A stretch of DNA of 64,000 nucleotides from the NCBI GenBank assembly GCA_963708715.1, contig CAVPSU010000001.1, positions 620,001 to 684,000 on the forward strand, written 5' to 3'. The notes beneath the pieces are model-generated. The model was not told the DNA's origin and ran no database searches. It worked only from the letters and a program-made list of their open reading frames with translations. Position numbers and translations under genes: made by a program. Positions within the stretch are counted from its first letter, which is position 1. Every line of letters begins with the position of its first letter. Origin of the DNA: DAIOEK01 sp963708715. GTDB lineage: Bacteria; Chloroflexota; Anaerolineae; Anaerolineales; Anaerolineaceae. Positions 45,979-54,695 of the stretch are shown one piece after another.

Positions 45979-46533
45979 ATGAGAAAATTATCGGTATTTA
46001 ACCTGGTTACCCTGGACGGATTCTTTCAAGGACCAAACCATGGCATCTCCTGGCGCAGGGTGGATACTGAATTCAATGATTTCGCCGGTGACCTTACCGG
46101 TTCCTCAGACACATTGCTTTTCGGACGGGTAACTTATCAGAGATGGAACAGTACTGGCCATCCCCGGATGCTCAGAAGAATGACCCGGTCATGGCTGGCT
46201 TGACGAATTACACTCCGAAAGTCGTTTTCTCCCGGACATTACAGGTGGCTACCTGGGAGAATTCAACGTTTCACCATGGAGACCTGGTTAATAAAATCAA
46301 ACAGCTTACGCAGTTATCGGGGAAGAATACTTCCATCCTTGGCAGCGGCACGATCATCTCGGCGTTAGCCCCCCTCGGATTGGATCGACGAATATCAATT
46401 CTTGCTCAATCCAATCATCCTGGGCAATGGAACACCCATGTTCAACGGAATCAAAGATAGGATCAATTTCAAGCTGGTGCAATCCATGGCATTTAATTCT
46501 GGGAATGTGTTACTTGTATACCAGCCTGGGTAA
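45979..46533 (+). pseudogene. RibD C-terminal/dihydrofolate-reductase-like protein, two frameshifts
   Basis: It opens MRKLSVFNLVTLDGFFQGPN and LLFGRVTYQ, typical of the RibD_C/YwjB-type reductase family. A one-base loss near 46140 moves reading to MEQYWPSPDAQKNDPVMAGL.. and GSGTIISAL. A one-base gain near 46383 moves it to IDEYQFLLNPIILGNGTPMF.., ending at TAA 46533. Rejoined, it is about 185 residues, the normal family length. Function was probably NADPH-dependent reduction; it is inactive as written. Confidence 0.8.
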
Positions 46534-46606
46534 GACATTATTCATCTATGCAAAACGAAAATGGTTGTTATACAGGTCAATCATAATCAATATGTAAAGG
46601 ATTAAT

Positions 46607-46873
46607 ATGACAGAGATCCCAACCATACGGATCAAACGACAGGATTTGTACGATCAAGATCTGCCAAGCGGTTTAGCAGCTCCAGCCAGGAGAGCCCTGA
46701 TTGAAGCTGGATATACGACCCTTGCATTGCTGGCAGGTGCAAGCGAGGCTCAGATCGAACGGCTGCACGGAATAGGACCTACGGCTTTGGACCAGTTGCG
46801 AAATACACTCCATGCAAACGGTTTATCGTTCACTGATGAGAGTATTTCCCGTCGAGAACCTTTCCAGATCTAA
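46607..46873 (+). CDS. Small helix-hairpin-helix protein
   Basis: 88 residues with a helix-hairpin-helix fold (about 22-72; LAAPARRALIEAGYTTLALLAG, then RLHGIGPTALDQLRNTL), similar to the HhH segments of RNA polymerase alpha C-terminal domains and of stand-alone DNA-binding proteins. AAAGG lies 7 nt before the ATG. Likely binds DNA non-specifically; no partner is evident. Confidence 0.75.
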   Translation: MTEIPTIRIKRQDLYDQDLPSGLAAPARRALIEAGYTTLALLAGASEAQIERLHGIGPTALDQLRNTLHANGLSFTDESISRREPFQI

Positions 46874-46919
46874 GATTTCAACGCGTTACTTACCTTACCA
46901 GTCCTCATCCCAGGTCAGA

Positions 46920-47828
46920 TCATTTCCCCGCAATGGCTTCCACCATTTCCTGGGTCTTTATGGAATCCCATCCAGTTGTGAATGGTTGCTCGTGGGTGGC
47001 AACGCAATCCAGAAAATGCTGGATTTCCGCCCGAAATCCGCGACCGGTGGTGGTATCTTTCCCGGAATCATAATCCTCGCTCCAGATTCGCTGCTCATCA
47101 CCTTGGGAGATCTTTAACTGGCGAAACGCATCCACTTCCATGGTCAGCCCATCCCCTGCCAACAGATACTGCTCGCGCCACCGTCCAGCCCGCATGGAAG
47201 TGATCACCTGCGCGATCCCACCCCCATCCAGAGAGATGAGTGCGGTAGCGCCGGTGAACTGCTTGTCAGCACGTATCTCAGTGTGGATGACCTTTCCTTC
47301 ACCACAGTAATAACGGAGTGTATCCACCAGGTGGATGGTATCGTCGTATAAATGACCACGGACATCATCGTGAAATGGTTTGACCCGAAGCTTGGTAAAA
47401 ATGGCTTGTTCTACCTTTCGATTACCCCAATACTCTTTAGCCCTCTGGTGGAGGGGAGCATACCGCCGGTTGAATCCGACCATCAGAATTCGCTGCCCGG
47501 CATCCGCAATTTCAGCTAACTCCCGAGTCTGACTGGCGTAAAGGGTGGCAGGCTTTTCCACAAAAACATCGATATCTGATTTGAGAAGTGTGCTTACTAG
47601 ATCATAATGGGTAATGGAGGGAGCCAGTACGAAGGCAGCGTCCGGTTTCCAGGATAGGATATCATCCATATTCCGGGCTGTATTCGAAACTTTCCAAATA
47701 GATTGCGTCTGCTCGACTGTGTCTTCGGTCCGAGCATATATTTGAAGTTCAATATCCGGTCGGGCGGAAAGAAATGGGAGGTAGTATTTCTGGCTGATCC
47801 CGCCCAAACCCAGGATGGAAATTTTCAT
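46920..47828 (-). CDS. Gfo/Idh/MocA-family oxidoreductase
   Basis: 302 residues. The N-terminal Rossmann segment MKISILGLGGISQKYYLPFL binds NAD(P), EKPAT is the family's catalytic-lysine motif (about 93-97), and the C-terminal alpha/beta domain includes DDTIHLVDTLRYY. These enzymes oxidise or reduce sugars and related alcohols; the substrate is unknown. Length is slightly short but complete. It is intact, in contrast with several neighbours. Confidence 0.9.
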   Translation of the reverse strand: MKISILGLGGISQKYYLPFLSARPDIELQIYARTEDTVEQTQSIWKVSNTARNMDDILSWKPDAAFVLAPSITHYDLVSTLLKSDIDVFVEKPATLYASQTRELAEIADAGQRILMVGFNRRYAPLHQRAKEYWGNRKVEQAIFTKLRVKPFHDDVRGHLYDDTIHLVDTLRYYCGEGKVIHTEIRADKQFTGATALISLDGGGIAQVITSMRAGRWREQYLLAGDGLTMEVDAFRQLKISQGDEQRIWSEDYDSGKDTTTGRGFRAEIQHFLDCVATHEQPFTTGWDSIKTQEMVEAIAGK

Positions 47829-47869
47829 TTAATCATCTCCTTGGTTTTCCATAACAAGACTCCCAGACC

Positions 47870-49153
47870 TTATTCGATCTTCAATAACCCGCGAAGCACC
47901 ATAAATGCTTCCCGCATCCCGTCATACACCCCTGGCAGGCGATAAACCGTTTCGATGCCTATGAATAGAGTGATGACCACTATCGGAATAAAGTACCAAT
48001 ATCGTTTTATCTGAGGATTGGATACCAACCATTGCTTCCGTGTAAACCACCAGGATATCGCCACGGTCAACGAGGATAAAACCAGGTTGAGCCACTGATT
48101 ATTCCTGCCCAGATCGGCAGCCTTAAGAAATATGGCAATAACCAGAATCAAAGGTAAATGGACCAGGTATGCATACAGGGAGAATCGCCCCAGAGGCAGC
48201 AGCAACCAGCCTGTAATTCTTTGGATCCAATACCAGTAGCGGGTTACCAGGTGAAGCATGACCGCAAAAAAACAATAGAACGCCACTAATCTGGCAGGTC
48301 CTAAATTGACTTTGGAGAAGGCTTTTGTAGAAAGCCAGTGTAAATTTTCGGTGGTTATACCCAAATTGGCTGCTACCAATGGATTCTTTATCAGGTAATA
48401 AGCAATGATCGTTAGAATTACGCCAGCAACTGCCAAAATAAGCCAACCACGTGGTATAGGACGGCTGAGCACTTTGTTCTCATTATATGGCTGATATCCA
48501 ACCAACAAACCACTGATCATCAATAGTTGCGCGGCAGAGAAATTGATAAAATTGCTACTTCCTGCCAGAACTGGGAAGTTCCCTGCAGTGGGGGAAATCA
48601 GATAGGCGAGATAGAAGACAATAGAAGTTGCCAATATGATCCCCTTCTTCTGCTTCTCAAGGAAGACCAGAATGAGGGGAAGAAACAGAAAGAATAAGGC
48701 ATAAACCTGGAGGATTTCTGTGTACGGATAATGTAACTTGTGAGTCATTGTTTTTATGACTATCTCCAAGGGAAGGGACATGGATAGATCTCGCGCCCAT
48801 CTTAGTTGTAAATGTTCCGAAATAAATATAAATATTATCGACGTGGTAAGTGCAATCAGATACAGGTTGACGCATCTGCTGGCAGCTTTCTTTACCCCTT
48901 CTCCCAGACCTTTTTGTTGGATAATCTTAAAATAAACGATTCCAGCCAGTAAACCGGAGAGAAATAAAAAACCTTCGGCTCCGGATACCAAAAAACCGGT
49001 CCCACCTATGATCCAATGGAGTAATGAGTAACCGGCAGAGTGATCCACGAGCATCCGAAGGATAAAGTAACCCTTTAATAGGTCCAGGCGAAGGTCCCGC
49101 GAGTTGGATGTAAGGTAAGCTTGTTCGATTAGGATTTGGGTATCGGAAGTCAT
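47870..49153 (-). CDS. OpgC-like membrane acyltransferase
   Basis: 427 residues with about ten to twelve membrane helices. The N-terminus RDLRLDLLKGYFILRMLVDH matches the start of the OpgC family (RDLRIDFxRGxxLxxIxxDH), in which this Arg/Asp region and the following His lie in helix 1. OpgC transfers succinyl or similar groups to glucans; in this Gram-positive-like lineage an exopolysaccharide target is more likely. It precedes the oxidoreductase gene by 41 nt on the same strand. Confidence 0.78.
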   Translation of the reverse strand: MTSDTQILIEQAYLTSNSRDLRLDLLKGYFILRMLVDHSAGYSLLHWIIGGTGFLVSGAEGFLFLSGLLAGIVYFKIIQQKGLGEGVKKAASRCVNLYLIALTTSIIFIFISEHLQLRWARDLSMSLPLEIVIKTMTHKLHYPYTEILQVYALFFLFLPLILVFLEKQKKGIILATSIVFYLAYLISPTAGNFPVLAGSSNFINFSAAQLLMISGLLVGYQPYNENKVLSRPIPRGWLILAVAGVILTIIAYYLIKNPLVAANLGITTENLHWLSTKAFSKVNLGPARLVAFYCFFAVMLHLVTRYWYWIQRITGWLLLPLGRFSLYAYLVHLPLILVIAIFLKAADLGRNNQWLNLVLSSLTVAISWWFTRKQWLVSNPQIKRYWYFIPIVVITLFIGIETVYRLPGVYDGMREAFMVLRGLLKIE

Positions 49154-49231
49154 TGGATCCTTTGGAAAAATAGAATGATTGTATTTTACATGATAGTCAC
49201 TGGAAAAGAATTGAATGAAAGGGATTAGATG

Positions 49232-49260
49232 TTGCGTTCACCATAAAAGCATGATACAAC
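49232..49260 (+). promoter_or_regulatory. Leaderless promoter of the histidine kinase gene
   Basis: TTGCGT (49232-49237), a 17-nt spacer and TACAAC (49255-49260) lie 7 nt before the ATG at 49268. Confidence 0.5.
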
Positions 49261-49267
49261 AAGCAGT

Positions 49268-49996
49268 ATGGTCTCAAAATCTAACCAATCGTCTCCCGTA
49301 GAAACGGTGCAGAACGAACCGCAATCAGAGGTGATCTCATTAGTCGCTCATGAATTGAAAAACCCCCTTGTTTCCATCCGCGGATATTCAGAGTTACTCC
49401 TTTCGGGCGCAGTCGGCGAAATTAACAAACAACAAGCGGATTTTCTAAAAACCATCCTGAATAATGCTGACAGGATGGCTGAACTGATCTCCGACTTGTT
49501 GGATGCTGCCCGGTTGGATTCTGGCCGGGAGAAAATTCAACTGGCTTCAATCCAATCCACGAAGGTTATCCAGCAAGTAGTTACAACCCTGCTACCGCAA
49601 CTGGAAGAAAAAGGTTTATTGTTATGTACGGACCTCGAGTCTGACCTACCGGCGGTTCAGGCAGATGAAAACCGTTTGATCCAGATTTTCACCAATCTGC
49701 TCAGCAATGCAGCAAAATACACTCCACCGGGTGGAAAAATTACGATTACTGCTCATTCAGATGATCGGAATGTCATCTTTGCAGTTCAGGATTCCGGAAT
49801 TGGCATTAAATCAATTGATCAGAAGAAAATTTTCCAGCGGTATTTTCGAACCGATGACGCGCAGTCCAGAGATATTCCGGGGACCGGTCTAGGGCTATAT
49901 ATCTGTAAGATCCTCGTTGAATTACACGGCGGACGGATCTGGTTCGAAAGTGAATACAGCAAAGGCACCACATTCTTGTTTTCGCTCCATAGATAG
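49268..49996 (+). CDS. Minimal sensor histidine kinase
   Basis: 242 residues containing only HisKA (phospho-acceptor VAHELKNP, about 26-33) and HATPase_c (N box NLLSNAAKYTPPG, G1 DSGIGI, G2 GTGLGLYI). There is no sensor domain and no membrane segment, so input must come from a partner. No response regulator adjoins it. It is intact and lies at the edge of the decayed region. Confidence 0.92.
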   Translation: MVSKSNQSSPVETVQNEPQSEVISLVAHELKNPLVSIRGYSELLLSGAVGEINKQQADFLKTILNNADRMAELISDLLDAARLDSGREKIQLASIQSTKVIQQVVTTLLPQLEEKGLLLCTDLESDLPAVQADENRLIQIFTNLLSNAAKYTPPGGKITITAHSDDRNVIFAVQDSGIGIKSIDQKKIFQRYFRTDDAQSRDIPGTGLGLYICKILVELHGGRIWFESEYSKGTTFLFSLHR

Positions 49997-50171
49997 TTTT
50001 TCCATTAAGTTATCTACCCCAAAGGGCAATTCAATATCCCATTCAATTATTTTTATAGATTGTTTGTATAATCTTTGTATATCTTTTCGTCGCATTATTC
50101 CCTTATTTATGTATACTAATTAATGTCTCAATTATCCGGAAATATTTCAGGCTTTAGGGAAATATCCTCAA

Positions 50172-50730
50172 ATGACCATAAAAATTGTTACAGACAGCAC
50201 ATGCGACTTGCCTGAATCAATCATCCAAGAATTGGGGATCACAGTCATTCTCTTAGGATGGACAAAGCTATCGGGATACGGTTGACCTGACCCGGGAAGA
50301 GTTCTATCAACGGCTTCCTACCAGCCATCCACACCCAACCACATCTGCACCTGGGGTAGACGCCTTCCTAGCTGTTTATAACAACTTATTCCAGGGTGGT
50401 TCGGACAAATTTGTATCTATTCATATTTCAAAATCTCTAAGCAACACTTATCACGTTGCTGAATTGGCATCAGGAGAAATTAAGACCCCAAACAAAGTGA
50501 TCGTACTCGATTCAGGTCAACTTTCACTTAGGCTCGGATTGATCTATGGTGAAACAGGGGGGAGTTCTCGAAGAGACAATCCCGGCGATTGAAGAGGTCC
50601 AATCGAGGACGTTTGCTTATGCCAGACTGGACACCCTCGAATACCTGCGTCGTGGGGGAAGATTGTCGTATATGAAGCACACCATTGCCAGCCTGATGGA
50701 CATGAAACCCATAATGAAAATGGTCAGGGG
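50172..50730 (+). pseudogene. DegV-family fatty-acid-binding protein, frameshifted and truncated
   Basis: It begins MTIKIVTDSTCDLPESIIQELGITVI, the DegV start. The frame is lost near 50260, resumes as YRDTVDLTREEFYQRLP.. and the conserved TSAPG-type segment, continues to VIVLDSGQLSLRLGL, then shifts near 50540 to VLEETIPAIEEV.., and LRRGGRLSYMKHT. It stops matching DegV after MDMKPIMKM, about two-thirds through a normal protein, where DUF1295 sequence begins. DegV proteins bind fatty acids for phospholipid synthesis. The end coordinate is the approximate junction. Confidence 0.8.
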
Positions 50731-50996
50731 TTTGGAATTACTCCCGGCACCCCAATTACTTCGGCAATGCCGCCCAGTGGTGGGCATTCTTCTTAATGGC
50801 TGCTTCTGTAGGCGCCTTCTGGACCATATTCAGTCCCATTATCATGTCATTTCTGCTGGTACGGGTATCTGGTGTGGCATTATTGGAGAAAACCCTGATA
50901 AAACAAAAACCGGGTTATCGGGAGTATGCCGAGACAACCAGCCCGTTCATCCCCTGGTTCCCCCGTCCATCCCATAAACAGAATAAGGGAACCTGA
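50715..50996 (+). pseudogene. C-terminal fragment of a DUF1295 (steroid reductase-like) membrane protein
   Basis: The frame ending at TGA 50994-50996 encodes GVWNYSRHPNYFGNAAQWW, then hydrophobic helices, LLVRVSGVALLEKTL and YREYAETTSPFIPWFPR, the C-terminal third of the DUF1295/isoprenylcysteine-methyltransferase-like family. The N-terminal two-thirds are absent; degV sequence directly abuts it. This points to a deletion that joined two neighbouring or unrelated genes. Confidence 0.8.
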
Positions 50997-50997
50997 C

Positions 50998-51324
50998 ATG
51001 AAATTTGCAAAATCGGAATCGCTCCTGGGTGTCTTGGCGATGACCGGAATCATTATCTATGAAATTATCAAGGGAGATTTCCCTAAGGATGGGGCACCCA
51101 TCCTATCAGTTCCATGGGGAATTGTATCTTCGGTCGATCTCATGTAGGGTAATTCTATTTTCCGGCTGGATCATCTATCGGGAGAAGTCCCTATTTCGGG
51201 CTGCCATCTGGGTTGTGCTGATGATGGTCCTGGGGTTTTCACAGGCGCTTTATATACATTTATCGCTTTACAAATGAGCAAAGGCGATTGGCATACATTC
51301 TGGCTGGACATCGGTCAGCCCTAA
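50998..51324 (+). pseudogene. DUF1475-like membrane protein, frameshifted
   Basis: It begins MKFAKSESLLGVLAMTGIIIYE. The frame is lost after SVPWGIVSSVDL (near 51140), resumes as VILFSGWIIYREKSLFRAAIWVVLMMVLG.. and shifts again near 51255 to TFIALQMSKGDWHTFWLDIGQP with a stop at 51324. The order and content match DUF1475, a small membrane protein often found beside DUF1295, which is also the neighbour here. Two indels make it inactive as written. Confidence 0.65.
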
Positions 51325-51380
51325 GATGGAGACATGGTGGTAAATCAGAGCCGTCTCAGGGATGAATTTGCCTAGGGCAT

Positions 51381-52796
51381 TTACTGAACGAAATACTCTT
51401 TTTCGATTCCCTGCCAGGTCTCGTCTTTATTCACCCTCAGGAATGATCCAAGAATGGGATGTACTGCCTTGATCTGTTCCGCCATCCGTTGGGCAACCCG
51501 GCGAACTGCGTAATGAGCCCCGGGAGCGGATCTCAGTTGAGTGAAGGAAAATGCTTCACGGAAATTGAGGGTCATTAACACCCGCCGGTGATACGCATTT
51601 GGGACCAGGTAGGAAGCAAGGTGCAGATTCGACCTGGCAACTTTCTCATACCCTTCGCGGGCGAGTTCCATTGCCTGACGATATTCCTGCTCGAATCCAG
51701 CATCCACCATCAATCGCGGAACCGAATACCCGAGATCACAGGTCAATAATTGGGGCGTCTGTGTCATCATTCGATGTCGTTTTACCTCATAGTAGGCTCC
51801 CTGGTCCATCGTCAGATCAAATGTATAGCTGGAGTGTTCAGTCTCCCGGATCGGGTAATCGAACCTGTCCATACGGTTAAGATAACGACCCGCAAGGGTT
51901 GACCGCTCCGATCGGGTCATCGCACCTACATACTTCAGGCAATTCTGGTATAAGTCAGTCCCATCCCGATAAAGGATTGCTGCCAGAAAACGTGCTTCAC
52001 CGTCTTCCGAATAACCCACCAGCTCACACCAGTCTGAATCTTCTGATGAAACCTTCGACATCGCTACCTGGGTACCGGATTCCACTTCAACCAGGTAAGG
52101 TTTTTGATGGGCATATTTGACCAGAGTAGGGACCTCTTGAAGGGCTACCATTTTTATCTCTTCACCGATCTGGCGAACTTCCGTCAAAGGGTGACTGAGC
52201 AATTTGGATATCAAATGTTCCAATACGCGGGCATTTGCAGTCAACCCTACATTGGCAAGTGCTGCTGCGGGAAGCAGGTATCGGCAGGAATCAACATACA
52301 CTGATTTTAAGCGTCGTTCGTACGCAGATTCATTTTCATCTTGATTTCGCCTACATTGTTCAGCGACCACATCCCGGCAAAGAGGAAGTGATCGCTTATA
52401 TGCTTCGAATAAACCAGCACATACGGTTCGATACTCTTGTTCTGTTCCCGCAAGTTTGATCTCTTCCGGAACGAAATAAGCATCAGATGACCATTTCTGG
52501 TAACGGGTGGATTTTTCGGTGAAAGAAGCCAATCGGCTCGATTCAATCATCTCTACAGCCAGGCGGGAAACATTTTCGATCGCGATGTGCAATATGGCAT
52601 GTTCAGCCACAGACGAATGCCCATACCCCACAACCCATTTCTCATTGAATTCGGCGCTTCTGTCTTCTGTTAGATCGCGGGCAATTTCCATGAATGATTC
52701 AGGAGACCTGGATGTTTTAGCGAATGCGACAGCAATCGTCTCCGGGCTGAACTCGCGCGGATTGAGGACATATACCTGGCGATCGAATCCTGTCAT
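51381..52796 (-). CDS. Tandem ThyX-like (FAD-dependent thymidylate synthase fold) protein
   Basis: 471 residues in two ThyX-like halves (about 1-240 and 241-471). The N half has GHSSVAEHA and SSRLASFTEKSTRYQ, which aligns with the ThyX signature RHR-x7-S-x-R but has lost the first Arg-His. The C half has EVKRHRMMTQTPQ, keeping RHR but losing the serine/arginine part, and LNFREAFSFTQLR-x5-HYAVR, similar to the ThyX C-terminal helix. It may form an internal pseudo-dimer. Whether it makes dTMP is unproven. The ATG overlaps the ribF stop by 4 nt, and RibF makes FAD, the ThyX cofactor. Confidence 0.82.
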   Translation of the reverse strand: MTGFDRQVYVLNPREFSPETIAVAFAKTSRSPESFMEIARDLTEDRSAEFNEKWVVGYGHSSVAEHAILHIAIENVSRLAVEMIESSRLASFTEKSTRYQKWSSDAYFVPEEIKLAGTEQEYRTVCAGLFEAYKRSLPLCRDVVAEQCRRNQDENESAYERRLKSVYVDSCRYLLPAAALANVGLTANARVLEHLISKLLSHPLTEVRQIGEEIKMVALQEVPTLVKYAHQKPYLVEVESGTQVAMSKVSSEDSDWCELVGYSEDGEARFLAAILYRDGTDLYQNCLKYVGAMTRSERSTLAGRYLNRMDRFDYPIRETEHSSYTFDLTMDQGAYYEVKRHRMMTQTPQLLTCDLGYSVPRLMVDAGFEQEYRQAMELAREGYEKVARSNLHLASYLVPNAYHRRVLMTLNFREAFSFTQLRSAPGAHYAVRRVAQRMAEQIKAVHPILGSFLRVNKDETWQGIEKEYFVQ

Positions 52797-53713
52797 GCTA
52801 CTATCTCCCTGGCTACACGAATATCCGCTTCAATTTGTTGGATGAGCTCCTGAACAGACGAAAACTTATTCTCGTCTCTCAATCGGTCGATGAAGCGGAC
52901 TCGCAAAGACAGATTATAGAGGTCATCTTTGAAATCCAATAGATGTACTTCAAGTACCGGGAGGGTCTCTCCTGTTTCGAAGGTTGGCCGTATGCCGATA
53001 TTGCACACAGCTGATCTGGATTTATCAGACCAAACCACCTGGCAAACATACACCCCATTTTTCGGTAATAGTCTCTTGGGAGGGAGTGAGACATTGGCAG
53101 TAGGAAAACCAATTGCGTGACCACGACCATCGCCATGATGCACATCTCCCACAACCGAATAATACCGTCCAAGCATCGCGTTTGCTTCGCGTATCTTACC
53201 CTCGCGCAATAGTGATCGAATGAGACTGGATGATACAATTTCCCCGTTTGTGGTGAACGGCACGATCTCCTGAAGTCTATAACCAATCTCGATACCGATT
53301 TCGGCAAGAACATCAGCCGTTCCCGAACGGTCTTTTCCCAGCGCGAATCCCTTGCCAACCAATAACTGCCTGATATTGATAAATCGCCCGATATATTGCA
53401 TAAATTCCAATGCGGTTAATGACGCCAGCTTCGTATCAAATGGGATCGTGATCACAAAATCTACACCCAACTTTTCTAAATGTTCAGCCTTTTCTTCGGG
53501 TGTTGTAAGATAAAACAATTCCGGCAAACCTCGTAATACTTCTGCCGGGTGGGGATAGAATGTGAGCACAACTGCTTGCATCCCTGTTGAATGAGCTCCA
53601 TCAACCAGGTCGCGAATCAATTGCTGGTGACCAATATGAACTCCGTCAAATGATCCGATCGTCAACCAACTGTCGCCGAGGTGTTTTTCAGGTAAGCCTT
53701 TGAAATGTTGCAT
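52793..53713 (-). CDS. ribF: Bifunctional riboflavin kinase/FAD synthetase
   Basis: A 306-residue RibF of normal length. The N-terminal adenylyltransferase shows GSFDGVHIGHQQL (about 17-29) and VSSSLIRSLL (the ISSTxIR-like motif, about 163-172). The C-terminal flavokinase shows GRGHAIGFPTANV. It converts riboflavin to FMN and FAD. It lies 44 nt after truB and overlaps the ThyX-like gene. Confidence 0.95.
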   Translation of the reverse strand: MQHFKGLPEKHLGDSWLTIGSFDGVHIGHQQLIRDLVDGAHSTGMQAVVLTFYPHPAEVLRGLPELFYLTTPEEKAEHLEKLGVDFVITIPFDTKLASLTALEFMQYIGRFINIRQLLVGKGFALGKDRSGTADVLAEIGIEIGYRLQEIVPFTTNGEIVSSSLIRSLLREGKIREANAMLGRYYSVVGDVHHGDGRGHAIGFPTANVSLPPKRLLPKNGVYVCQVVWSDKSRSAVCNIGIRPTFETGETLPVLEVHLLDFKDDLYNLSLRVRFIDRLRDENKFSSVQELIQQIEADIRVAREIVA

Positions 53714-53757
53714 GCAATGTATCCGGCTGAAGTTCTATCTACAGGATTTCTGCCAGG

Positions 53758-54669
53758 TCAGGAAAAGAAGACTTTTTTAGGTTGCCATTCATTCGACTCT
53801 GTATCAGCTTCAAGAAGGGCAACCAACTCGCCTTCTTCACTTACGCCGCGCGCCCAGCCGGTCGATCCTTCCACCGCAGGAACCCGGTGTCCGTGGCGAA
53901 TGGCATCCACCTGAGCCACATCAAGTTCAACTGCCGGCCAATCGGTCAAGGCTTCCGCAGCAGGGATCAGGTACTGATACCAATTCCCCTGTTCGAATGC
54001 TTCCCGTAATTTCCGAAGAGGTACTGCATCCCGCAGGGTAAAGCGTCCGCTCTTAGTTCTGCGCAACCCGACCAGATATGCGCCACAACCGAGTACCTTG
54101 CCCAAGTCGTTTGCAAGGGAACGCACGTAGGTTCCTGAAGAGCAGTACACATCGATCACTGCCTCTGGCGGAGCCCATTCGAGTAATTCCAGACTGTATA
54201 CATGGATCTTCCGTGGAGCGAGTTCTACTTCTTCGCCCTTGCGAGCCATTTCATAGGATTTTCGACCATGCACTTTTACAGCGGAGTAAGGTGGAGGTAC
54301 TTGTTCGATCTCGCCAACAAATTGCTCCAATGCCGTTTCGAACTGTTCTTCAGAGATCTCAACCGAAGAGGAGGCAGTTACACGACCTTCCTCATCAAAG
54401 GTATCGGTCGTCGCCCCCAGCCGAACCACAGCCTGATAGCGCTTGTCGGACGCGGACACATATTCACTCAATCGCACTGCAGGACCCACCAAAATCACCA
54501 ATACTCCAGAAGCCCGTGGATCAAGAGTACCAGTATGACCGGCACGTCTAATTTTTGTACCGTTCCGGATCACCTGTACTACATCATGGGAGGTCATGCC
54601 AATAGGTTTATCTACAACCAATACACCGGAGATGGCATTTTTAACGTCAAATTGATTATCATCCATCAT
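53758..54669 (-). CDS. truB: tRNA pseudouridine-55 synthase
   Basis: A 303-residue TruB. The catalytic aspartate lies in GHTGTLDPRASGVL (about 40-53). KPIGMTSHDVV at the N-terminus and the C-terminal PUA-like segment (IRHGHRVP) are typical. It makes the T-loop pseudouridine, adjacent to the position thiolated by TtuA. AGGAT precedes the ATG. Part of the nusA operon in the common rbfA-nrnA-truB-ribF order. Confidence 0.95.
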   Translation of the reverse strand: MMDDNQFDVKNAISGVLVVDKPIGMTSHDVVQVIRNGTKIRRAGHTGTLDPRASGVLVILVGPAVRLSEYVSASDKRYQAVVRLGATTDTFDEEGRVTASSSVEISEEQFETALEQFVGEIEQVPPPYSAVKVHGRKSYEMARKGEEVELAPRKIHVYSLELLEWAPPEAVIDVYCSSGTYVRSLANDLGKVLGCGAYLVGLRRTKSGRFTLRDAVPLRKLREAFEQGNWYQYLIPAAEALTDWPAVELDVAQVDAIRHGHRVPAVEGSTGWARGVSEEGELVALLEADTESNEWQPKKVFFS

Positions 54670-54695
54670 CTCATATCCTGCCCTTTTGATTCATT

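Noticed and set aside
40000..51400. Genomic island or prophage
   Set aside because: Broken genes and a toxin-antitoxin pair suggest an accessory region, but there is no integrase, transposase, attachment repeat or tRNA border.
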